Below, piece by piece: positions 12,785 to 23,400 of a stretch of DNA of 64,000 bases; positions within the stretch are counted from its first letter, which is position 1; each line of letters starts with the position of its first letter. The stretch is taken from contig RXPK01000305.1 of NCBI GenBank assembly GCA_004143645.1, forward strand, positions 1,514,779-1,578,778, given 5' to 3'. Under the pieces are notes generated by a model, which was not told the origin of the DNA, searched no databases, and saw only the letters and a program-made list of their open reading frames with translations. The stretch is from Protaetia brevitarsis (lineage: Eukaryota > Arthropoda > Insecta > Coleoptera > Scarabaeidae). Made by a program: the position numbers and the translations under genes.

Positions 12785-14280
12785 GTAAGTTCATTTTGCC
12801 TCCTTTAAAATAATTAGTTAATTAATGGACCAATTAATCAGTGTTAGGAGAAAAAAATAATTCCGAGTTACTCTTCCGCGTAAAAGTGAATATGCACCAT
12901 TAATTTAGTGGGCATACAAGTATTTAAAATAATCACCCTTCCATGACTAAAACTGCACATATTTTTGTTATGCGTGTGCAAATGTACAACATGCAAAATC
13001 GAATACATATTTATTTGAAAGAATCACGTTAATTCATAAACATTCTAAGTGAACCTAAATCCCATCGAGGATTGTATCTTTGATTACAGCTTTATTTTTG
13101 ATTTTAGGAAAAAGTTTTTTTCGACGAAAGTTTCACAGAATTCAATGCTGCATAACTTACAAATATTTGTCACTATACAAGGTGTTTCAAAAATAGGAAA
13201 GCGCATACTTAGTCCGTTATTTTAATGGAACACTATATATTATTCTATTTTTAAATTCTACGAAGAAAAACGACTTTACTCTATATAAGTTAGTATATGT
13301 CTATCTGTAATAACAACGGTGTTATTTACGCTTTCGTAAAAAAAATGACGCTGCTGCAAGCTTTCGGTTGAGGTGGCGTTGTTTGTATATGCATTTGTTT
13401 TAGATATTCATATTTTAATTACCATACATACATACTTAGCTTGATACTACAGAGAAACTAAAATCGATATAATTACATACAGGTATCTGTGTATACTGTT
13501 GTTCTGAACATTTGCTTAATTTTAGCCCAAAGTAATTTGATTTTTTCAAATAGCAGCCTATATCTTTGCTTATGCTAAATTAACCTTTACACAAAGCCCT
13601 TGCAATTCATACTAAACATTTGTGACCACTCATACAAAATTCTGTAGATAATTCTTTTTAAATAAATCCAATGAATTTTCCATTCATCTTCAGGTCAGCT
13701 TAATATATAAAGGCGACATAATTAAATGAAGCAACAAATTCGTAAGCATACATCAGTATCAGACCATAAAATACAAAGCTAATATTACGTTTTTTGAAAA
13801 TAAAAAGAAATTTAATGTTATTCATTTATGATTAGCAGAAACAATATTACCTATATTTGATAGACTATTATCGTTTTATCGTAATAATTAAAAGTCAAAG
13901 CTATGTTTTATGTATAATACGTTTTTCGTGATATCTTTTTTTTTGGTGGGGAGGAGGCTCTGTAAAGAAACTTGTATATAAAAAGAGACATCCACATTAG
14001 AAAATCGAAGAATAGAAGGAAGGAGGCATTTTCATCCATTTGGCTAGAATTGTTGAAGAAACTATGGCAAAATTTGCAAAAGAGGGTAGAAATATGCCCG
14101 ACAGAAAGAGGATATATATTTGAACATTTGCAACAATTTTGAAAATTAAGGATGAACATATTTTTAAATATTTTATTAAATATTTTTAATTAAGGATGTA
14201 TTTTTTTATGGTTTAATGTTCATTTATTTTTTTATTATTATAAATAGAAGACAAACATTAAGTCTTTTGGAAAATTAAAA

Positions 14281-14540
14281 GCGAAAATTCGTATTTCAAT
14301 CCTATTTTACTTTAATATTTTTTGGACACGTTTCGATCCTAAAGAACCATCATCGGGCAATATATTCGTTTTATATAAAATGTAATTTGAAAAAGTTACT
14401 AATTAAAATACAGACGAAAACACAATATAACACATTTAAATGTATGTGAAATTATCACAGCTATCAAAGCGAGACGGAAAAGGAACCAAGGACGCACTAT
14501 TAAATTTAAAATAAAATCAGTTTGGAATACGAATTTTCGC
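14281..14540. repeat. nested foldback repeat with a Penelope-like motif
   Basis: GCGAAAATTCGTATTTCAAT at the left returns inverted as GGAATACGAATTTTCGC at the right. Inside, ACACGTTTCGATCC followed by CATCATCGGG (reverse CCGATGATGG...GATCGAAACGTGT) resembles the repeat ends of Penelope-like elements. It lies inside the 13.2-15.8 kb element. Confidence 0.5.
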
Positions 14541-14652
14541 TTTTTTAATTTTTCAATTACACACACTAATCCTCTGGGACACCATACACTATTAAGTCTA
14601 TTAAGTCTTTTATTTTAACGGTTTATGAATAAAATACATACCTACTATTTAT

Positions 14653-14816
14653 GTACCTTGGACGTAAACCATGTTAAGTCCAAATATGTTTCATTAAAAA
14701 GTTAGACTCGTTTGAACTATGTTAAGTCACACCTTAGCCTTAACATAACAAAAACTTTAAACGCGTCTACCGTAAAATGCAAATTTTGGACTTAACATAC
14801 TTTGGCTCTGAGGTAC
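14653..14816. repeat. nested foldback repeat
   Basis: Inverted ends GTACCTTGGACGTAAACC and CTTTGGCTCTGAGGTAC enclose a shared CATGTTAAGTCCAAA / TTTGGACTTAACATA pair. No coding capacity. Confidence 0.5.
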
Positions 14817-15393
14817 AGATTTAAATAAATGAATAAATATAGGTATAATAAAATAAATAAGAAAGAAACTAAATAATCACTGAGATGAAAGAAGGACAAG
14901 TATTACATATAAAATTATTTGTTGACAGTTTTGACGTTTAACTATTATGCTGGTGAAATAATTGTCATGGCCTGCCCTATTACAAAATAGGTATTATTAT
15001 TTCTTCTAATCATCATTAAATTTCATTCATATTTCAAAAAATATGTTATTAGTTTTATATTGTTTGATACTTACACATATTTACTAATTCAAGGCGTTAT
15101 TCAATTATATAAAGTTTATGCATCAAGACAAAATTAGTGGAAAATTCCTTAGATTTATTTAAGATTATCTACAAAATCCTGCATGAGGTATCACAAATGT
15201 TTAGTATAAATTAAAACAGTTATGTGTAAGGGTTAATTTAACATAAGCAAAGATATAGCCTGCTATTTAAAAAAAAATTACCTTGGCCTAAAGTTAAACG
15301 AATGTTAAGAACTATAGCGGACACCTGTAGATAATTATAAATAATTTCCCTAGCGTTGTGAATAACAAAAATATAACACAGTGGCCCTGTGAG

Positions 15394-15481
15394 TACTACT
15401 TTATGTGAAATGCAGAAATACGTGAAATGTGATTAGTTTACATAGGCTCGCGAATATTTCAGCATTTCACATAAAGTAGTA
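15394..15481. repeat. small perfect-armed foldback
   Basis: TACTACTTTATGTGAAATGC is repeated as its exact reverse complement 20 bp inside the other end. It forms a hairpin of 20 perfect pairs with a loop of about 48 bases. Confidence 0.65.
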
Positions 15482-15830
15482 TTTACATAATTACGAGGCT
15501 ACTGTATTATATTTCTGTTTAGCTTTTCATAAATAAAGTGCAGATAATTATATTGATTTTAGTTTCACTGTTGTATCAAACTAAGCATGTATGTATGGTC
15601 TTTATAATATGAATATCTAAAACAAATGCATCTACAAACTATGCTGTCTTAACGAAAAGCTTGCAGCAGAGCTATTTTCACAAAGGCGTAAATAACAAAA
15701 AGTTGTTATTACAGTTATATAGTAGCCTATATAAAATGATGTTTAGAATTTAAAATTGAATCATATATATGCCGTTCCATTTAAAATAACGGAGTAAGTA
15801 TATATTTTCCCACTTTTGGAACACCTTGTA

Positions 15831-17585
15831 TAGCCAGAAACATTTTTAGGCTATGCAGCATCAGACTTCATAAAATCTTTATAGAAACACTTTTTATGAT
15901 GTGAAAAATATAAAAAAAGAATCAGTCTTCGGTGGAACACTCTGTATAAGTATATATTTTTAAAAATGTAGTAAAATTTGGAAAAATTATAATATGCTAG
16001 TGATTTTATAGTCTATTTATTATTGGTGCCGGAAAACGTTTTCGTGATATATAATGATTGTATTTAAACGAGAACATACGGGAACTCATAAAATGGATTG
16101 CATCGTTACCTCTAATAGATTGTAAAGCAATTGCTGTTTTACACGTTTTTTTACTTCTTCCAATAGTGGTTTTATTGGTTTTGTTGTTTTTTTTTTTATT
16201 TTAGTATTAAGTTTGTTCCATGTAATTAGTTTTCTTTTAAACACTGAATATTGTTTGAGTAAGTATATTCAATTGTTATGGAATAATATAATTGGCAACA
16301 ATAATATTATGTTTTATACAACATTCATCCATAATTTAACATAATAGATTAGATATAACTTGATCCCTATATTTTCTTTACGACTTGAATCATTTAACTG
16401 CTCTCGGTGATATATTTTTACTTAGAAAAAAAAAACAATATTCATATTATCCCCTTCAGTAGAGTATATGTTTGAACAATAAATAAATAAAAAATAACTG
16501 GATTGTTGGTGATACACATTATAAACACACACTTCTATACATGTGCACAGAGTCATACATTCACAGTTCCTTATTTCTAAGTAATATCGTATAATTTTCT
16601 ATTTTTATTTTATTTCTATTCTTTTTGGTGTGGTGGAATTTTGTGTGAAAATAGAAAATGCAATCTGAATAAGGTGTACATTTTAAAATTTAAGGTGACG
16701 TTTCGTTGCAGTAGGTTCGTCGAATCCAACACACATTTTTATATATTTGAAAAATCTATGAAAAGCACAAATAAAAGTAACATTACTTCTCACACCAACG
16801 TTTTCAACAAATTTATAATTAAAATGTTAAATTTTAATTCTCTTCCGCATACAGCAACCAAACGTCACATTAACCTTTGAAACATACGTTCAGATTGGAT
16901 TTTTAATTTTTAGCAAAAATTCCGGTATACTTACGAAAAAAAAGTCACATAAAAAAAAGAATTTATTATACTTACTTATTCCTGATCCTTTTTGGAAAAT
17001 GTTAACGCTTAAATAACTCCTACACAACATTTTAAATCTTACTTATTGCTTTCTAATTGTGACCTTCAGAAATCAGTAAGTGGGCGTCTTTGGCATTAAC
17101 TAAATCAAGACTAGGAAAAAAAATGAACTAGCAGCGAATGGTTATGTGTTCTTTTTATCTGCCTCTACGTAAAAGTAAGTTACCCTTCTTTTATAACACA
17201 CTCAGATGGAGGAAAATGTATTCGTTGCAGAGTAAACAAAAAGGAATTTGCATTAAAAGCATATAAAATTTCAATTTGTGACTACCTTTCAGTTGTAATG
17301 CATTGACAAAGCTTTGGTTATTATACGAAATGATTTTCAAATTTAAAATAACATCATCCAATGTTAATTTAATCAAATAAATTTTAAAAGTTTTGTTAAA
17401 ACTACCACCACATTGTTTTGAACGCTGAAACTTTACCAAAAACCAAGTGCTTGCGTTTGCCATAGGTATTGTGTTAATTTCATAGTTTAATTGTTATACC
17501 ACTAACATTTGAAACGGCAGAATGCGTTTTTTTTATTAATCGATTTATATTAATATGTTATATCATATAAAGATATATATGTATA
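15831..17585. other. AT-rich stretch, nothing recognised
   Basis: Short chance frames only (for example 16641-16880 on + and 17191-17463 on -). They lack splice context, codon bias or known motifs. Confidence 0.35.
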
Positions 17586-17589
17586 TTAT

Positions 17590-18050
17590 GTACATATATT
17601 CCGGCAGACGGTGTATCCCTTCCGCGCTGAGCGGTAACATGTGATGTTTTCGGCTTTCATTTCTAAAATTTAAAATGTTATTTGATCTTTTGTGATTGTT
17701 AATTTTATAATTTGAGTTTAATAGTAATGTAATGTTGTACGATTGACGTCATCGTTTATGTCTGTAACGTGTAGTTTAGACTTAACCTCAAAATCTCGTA
17801 AGTATAATTCGCACATTGCAAGTGTACTTGTTACTAAGAAAACAAAATAATTTCATTGTTAGTTGTCCTGAAGATGGAATAAAATAAATTCCGAAATATT
17901 GACTGAAGATTAAAGAGTAGTGATAGTGATAGTGAGTCCTTGGCCACCTTCCCTGATATCGGAATAACGTAGTTTGGGCTGTTTTTCGCGTCTTTTGTTC
18001 TTCACGTGGTGAATTCTTAAATCCAATTGAAAAAACATCCCTCAAAATGA
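17590..18050. repeat. possible Penelope-like element end
   Basis: GTCCTGAAGATGGAATAA followed by TTCCGAAATATTGACTG (17866-17904) has the layout of Penelope-like repeat ends, which resemble a hammerhead core (CTGANGA, short stem, CGAAA). A 24-nt-spaced GGAAT/ATTCC stem is present. The 85-codon minus frame over it (17788-18045) is not recognised. A TGACGTCA octamer lies at 17744-17751. Confidence 0.35.
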
Positions 18051-18059
18051 GAAAATAAC

Positions 18060-18745
18060 AGCGTGTACGGAATTATTATTACAATATTCTTTTTTATGTG
18101 TAGATGGTTTTATAGATACTAGGGCTGAAATGTTCATATAAATAATCCTGAATCCGATCGATGAATAATTATTTTAACCTTAAACCTTATCAATATCCCA
18201 ATACTGCTGCTAAGATTACTCGAAGAGGTTTTATTTTTTATTTGCATTATTTCACTGAAAAAAACTTGTCGAAATACACATATAATAAACCCAAAAGTAA
18301 TTATTAACTCCTATATAATAAAAAGTCAAATTGGTACTTTAAATCCAACTCACAAAAATCACCTCCTTTTTGAGAGGTGAAAATAATAATGACTTTGAAC
18401 TGCGTGCACAGAATTAAATATTATTTTATTGTTACAATATGCTTTTGTAAATGTCGGTGCTTTTATAACTATACTAGGGCTGAAACATTTATACAAATAA
18501 TCTTGAAATTAATCAATGAATAATTATTTAAACCCTAAAATTACCAATAACATATTGCTCTTACTAAAATCATTGAAAGAGATTTTATTTTTTATTTACA
18601 TATTCTACCACACAGAAAAAACTGAAAAAAATGTATAGTAAACGTAAATGTACACAGTCTAATATAACAAATAGCCAAGTTGCCACCTTAAACCAGACTC
18701 AAAAAACTACCCCCCCAAAAGGAGAAAATAGTGATAACTTTAAAC
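18060..18745. repeat. diverged tandem duplication, about 340-bp unit
   Basis: Two successive units begin GCGTGTACGGAATT (18061) and TGCGTGCACAGAATTAAA (18401). Both continue with CTAGGGCTGAAA, GATGAATAATTATTT and GATTTTATTTTTTATTT at matching spacing. A third start, GAGTGAATGGAATT, follows near 18747. The divergence looks old and the unit size is satellite-like. Confidence 0.6.
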
Positions 18746-18779
18746 CGAGTGAATGGAATTAGTTCTTGATTTTTAATAG

Positions 18780-19799
18780 AATGCCCATAATCAGTGTTTG
18801 CTTCCATATTTTGTTTAACGTGATAGCCTAAGTAATTCCAGTAATTCCTGAGAAATAAAAGTATTGAATTTTTCCACCCTAATGGGTGGTATCGATTAAC
18901 CTAATTTTTGGTATTTACAGTATATGTGACAGTAGTACTCATTTGCTTTAATTTCAGCTCGATAGCTTTAGGGGCTTCTCAATAGCTTATCGGATCACAG
19001 TTTTTTAATTTATATTTTATAAACAGAAAAAGCTATATATTAATCAAAATAAGTCACAGATATAAAATTGAACTCCAATACACGTGACGCAACCATAAAC
19101 AATAGCACATAAATATTTTTACTTGCCACTAATATACATGTTCTTCATAGTAACACCTTTTCAATGATTTAGGATTACGCATTCAATTCATGTCAACAGA
19201 ATGATTGAATTTATAGTGCATTGTATTAAGTGTCACATTGTTTTGGCAACATAAAAAACATATACCAATATTTAGACTAAGAAAAATAATATCAAGCTCA
19301 AGCACGGAACTAATTTGCCAAACTATCTTCAAAGCATATAAACATGAATTAAGTTAGTGGAATGACTTAAAGAATACACTGCATCACAATCAACAAACGT
19401 AAAACTAGATAAACTCTTTTTTAAGATAGTTTTGATCTTTAATTCGAAGCAACAATTTAAAACTATGTCTCTAATACGCATTGAATTATTTAAAATTTAT
19501 TTTTAATTTATTCGTTGAAGAGGATAGAAAAAACTCAACAGCAATTACAATAATATGCTGAAATAAAGAGAGGAAGTAATTTTCGTTGCCAATTCGTGGA
19601 ATTCCCAGTTAAATACATTATGATTATTATTCTTATTATCAGAACACGATAATCCTTATCTTCCAAACCCAGCAATTCAATCTTGTTTAATACGCTTATA
19701 ATAACAATAGATATTAAAAAAAAATAAGTGCTACATTTTGTTATAATAGTTTCTGCAGGAATAGTCGTTAATGTTCGTGTATTTCGTATGTGTTTGTTA
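18780..19799. other. AT-rich stretch, nothing recognised
   Basis: No gene or clear repeat boundary seen before the promoter-like block at 19.8 kb. Confidence 0.35.
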
Positions 19800-20326
19800 C
19801 TTTCACGTGGAGGTCAGAGCGAGAGCGGTTGACGTCACAGTTGGTGAAGTGAATAGACAACTCTTGCCGAAAGCAAGCTATTTGATGTTCCTAAATTTGA
19901 CCGAAACGTAGTGAATTAGCGCTAAAGAATAAACTAACTGCAACCCTTTTGTTGTCGGTAGTGAAACGCGTTTGGAATGAAGTGAAATCTATTCCGGAAA
20001 GTTTGAGCAATTTGTTTTGTTTGTTGTTATATGTACTAAACGTATAGAGATAATTTAAATATTTGAGATAATACGCGACATCACGTCACGTCTTATCTAA
20101 TCAAGGAACCTACCTCAACATTGTAAACATTTTTTTTTCTGATCTTTTACTTTACCCGTTGCATATAAAATTAACTGCAAGGTTGTATTGTAAGTTGAAT
20201 TAATAATAATTGTTTGGAGGTCATAAGAGAGAAATAAACAATTACAGGCAAATTTTCCGGGATTGATAAAATAAAAATATTTTTCTCTGCTGATGAAATC
20301 ATTCGTTATAAAAACGCACGAATGAA
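19800..20326 (+). promoter_or_regulatory. promoter / 5' UTR region of the SLC26A11-like gene
   Basis: This block is less AT-rich than its surroundings. It holds a CACGTG E-box (19804-19809) and a perfect TGACGTCA cAMP-response-type site (19830-19837), then a GC-mixed leader running to the ATG at 20327. The transcription start is not visible with certainty. A short upstream ORF (ATG at 20322) overlaps the main start, so initiation may be partly by leaky scanning. Confidence 0.4.
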
Positions 20327-20435
20327 ATGGATGATGAAATTACAGTAGTAGTGGAAGATGAAGGCGGAAGCGATGACCATTCTCCGCTATTACCGAATCA
20401 ACGCGCACAAGATTCCCTATTATCAGAAGGAGAAG
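20327..20435 (+). CDS. SLC26A11: SLC26A11-like exon 1 (start codon)
   Basis: Encodes 36 residues plus one base: an acidic cytosolic N-terminus with MDDEITVVVEDEGG and SPLLPNQ. An in-frame TAA lies six codons upstream (20309-20311) and this is the first in-frame ATG after it. The exon ends AAG|GTATAA and leaves a single G, exactly what exon 2 needs (G+TT = Val). A short out-of-frame upstream ORF (20322-20348) overlaps the start. The link to exon 2 across 25.9 kb rests on phase and on the plausible N-terminus, so it is less certain than the other joins. Confidence 0.65.
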
Positions 20436-23400
20436 GTATAAATTATAGGGTAATTTATAATATTATACAGTGAATTGATTCCGGGCTAGAATTGAAGTAC
20501 TTAAATATATGGAAAAAGAAATATTTCTAAAATGTAAAAGGTCTATATTGGTTATTAAGTAATTCAATATATTTCTTGTTATTGGTGTACTTGCATTGGT
20601 TTCTTTATATAGCAAAACTGCAAACTTTAAGCTCCATTTCCTGGAAAATGGTTGATTCTAGGCAGGGGCGGCTAACGCCCTTGGCGCTTCCTGCAAATGC
20701 CGCCTCGTTATCCTTAAAGTTAGAGAGTCAGAAGATAAAAACGAAAATGTGGGAATTTTTAAGCAACTTTAATTCTTTAATGTTCTATCCCAGATAGCAC
20801 CAAATATTAATAAAATATTTTTTTCTAATATATGTTTTATATAGGAAGTGACAGATTATTTTTTATTTCATAAATATTGGCAACTAATATTTCTCGCATA
20901 TTATCAAATACATATTGCTGTGAACTGATGGTCCAAGCATATAAGTAAAGGGAAATTAAAAATGAAATAAAAACCAAGCTCTCAGCTTCACTTCACCTTC
21001 CCCGAGGTGATAAAATTAAAATTTTATTGATAACTACAAAAAAAAACAGAAAATTTAAACTCTACACGCGCTTTCTTCTAAAACGAATATAAATAAACAA
21101 AAACTTACTTAAATTGTGCACAAAATAAGAAGAGAAGTCTGAATACTGATTAAAAATAAAATTAAAACGAAACAAATGACAAATTGTAAAAAGGGCTAAA
21201 ATGAAAGATCTCAAAATTTTACAACTATCAACTCCCGTCACTATTCAGACTCTGCCCTAACGTGGCCTCACGCAACGCGTATATACAAAACAGCTGACTG
21301 CGCGCTCTCTGCAACGGCCGCAAACGAACAAAGAAATCGCCTTAAAAGAAGGACATAAGCAAGATAAACTAATGCTAAACTTATAATCAAAGAATAATGA
21401 ACTAACTAACTGAACAATTAATTATCCAACAAAACTACTAAATTCAAAGTAAACAGTAAAATTAGTGAGAATTTGCGCGCCGTCAAAGCCCAAAACATGA
21501 CCTTGGAAAATACACAGCATAGAGTTTACACAACCGGGGAGACATATCACAGCACATCTCCCAATTCTTAAGGGGAAAACGAAAGTTTCGCAGAAAATAG
21601 AGTGTTTCTCCTTAAAAATTGTCCGCACACGAAAAAAAAAAAACAAAAGTCAAAAGTGTCTCGCACAAAACAAACAAAACAGTATCTCCGCACACAGGGG
21701 TGAAAACGTCACTCACGGGTGATGAACCTACCCGGGGTCGTGGTGGAAGTGCTGGAGTGCTGAAATGTGGTAACGCCCCTTGTTCTGCATACCATCCAAC
21801 GAATGAAGTTCATAAGTGACTCCATCAAAAACTCTAGCCACTCTATACGGTCCCACGAACGGTAGTTCAAGTTTTGGCAGATCTGCCGATCACGTCTGGC
21901 CACACGGTACCGACGAACTAGGACAGCATCACCGACTTCGAACCGAGTACGCTTGACGACCTTCGCGTTCTCCTGACGAACGTAACGATCTCCACGGAGC
22001 TGCAGTTTCCTTCTGGCTTCATCAGTGCGAGCCTCGAGGTACACATCCTCTTCTAAAAGATTCCAGGGACGGCTGGGCATCCTTCCATACATCAACGTAT
22101 AAGGACATTCCTCCGTGGTGGTGTTAGGAGTTTGATTGATCCAATCTTCTATGTTCTGGACATGACGAACCCAGTCGGTGTGGCGTTGGTGAGTCTGCAT
22201 TCGGAGGAACTTCACGACTTCTTGGATGTATCTCTCGCAAGGAGTTCCACAAGGATGACGTATAGAACAGAAAGACACTCTTATATCACGCTCTAACATG
22301 GCGTCAGTAAAACGATGAGTATTAAAATATGTCGCATTGTCGGTAGAATGCGTCGCATCTTACCTTGATGCATGATAAAGTTATCAATACATCTAATAGC
22401 AGTATCAGTATTATAAAATCTAGTGGAAAAAGTCTTACAAATTTAGTAAAACACATCAACCATCACAAAAAATGTTCCGGTATCCAAATGATCCAGGAAT
22501 TAAATTTCCAAGAAATCGATGGCAACTAGGTCGAGTTTGTTGTCCACAACGATGCTCTTGATAACATCTTGACAAGTTCGGTTCTTCGTTTTCCAAGTTG
22601 ACACTGAAGACATGAGCGTACAATGTCCTTGCGATGTTCTTGTCTCTGACAGCGAAGAAAGCTTCTCTGAAACGTGAGCCAAACTTTGTGACCTCCAATG
22701 TGTCCAAGGGATTCATGAATTAGTAACATTGCTTGACGAGCATACACTTCAGTTAATACAACATTGAATTGATCACGTAACCTCTTCATTTAAAACGCCA
22801 TCTCTGATCACATACTCTTTATAATCATCTTGGTGAACTAATGCCTCTCGTATACCATTGAAACATTCATCTTGTTGAATCTCATTTATTCTGACAAAGT
22901 CAAACAACCCCTCGGCTTCATACATATTATATGTATTTAACTCAACATGGTTAAAATGGCTTTTTAAACTGTGCATTACGAGATAATGCATCAGCTGTTA
23001 CATTAAGTTCTCTTTTATATGTCGAATTTCAAAACATACTCGAAAGTAGCAGTGACCAACGATAAATGCGGTTGTTCGAAAACCGTGTTGACAATAACGA
23101 GGTGAGGGCAGCATGATCAGATTCTACAATAAATTTCTTACCAAGCAAATAAAATCTTAATTTGCTTATTGCATAGACACCGGCTAGCATCTCTTTCTCT
23201 GAAACAGTGTATCTCATCTCATAGCTCTTAAGGATTCTGGAAATAAAACAAATTGGTTCCTCTCCACTTTGACCAATTTGAATTAACACACCACTAATGG
23301 CTGTGTCACTGGCATCGACACGTAACAAAAATTCCTTATTAAAAATCTGGTAGAAGAAACATAACGACTTGTGAAATTCTTGACTTTATACATTTCAAAC

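Larger units (their letters stand above)
13176..15830. mobile_element. 2.65-kb element with long inverted repeats and TA target duplication
   Basis: Left end TATACAAGGTGTTTC and right end GAACACCTTGTATA are inverted and flanked by TA on both sides (13174-13175 and 15831-15832), the target preference of Tc1/mariner elements. The arms run roughly 13176-13681 and 15138-15830 and share many phrases, such as CATACATACTTAGCTTGATA with its counterpart near 15570-15590. The centre has no transposase; it holds three smaller nested foldbacks. Best read as a non-autonomous, long-armed derivative. Confidence 0.7.
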
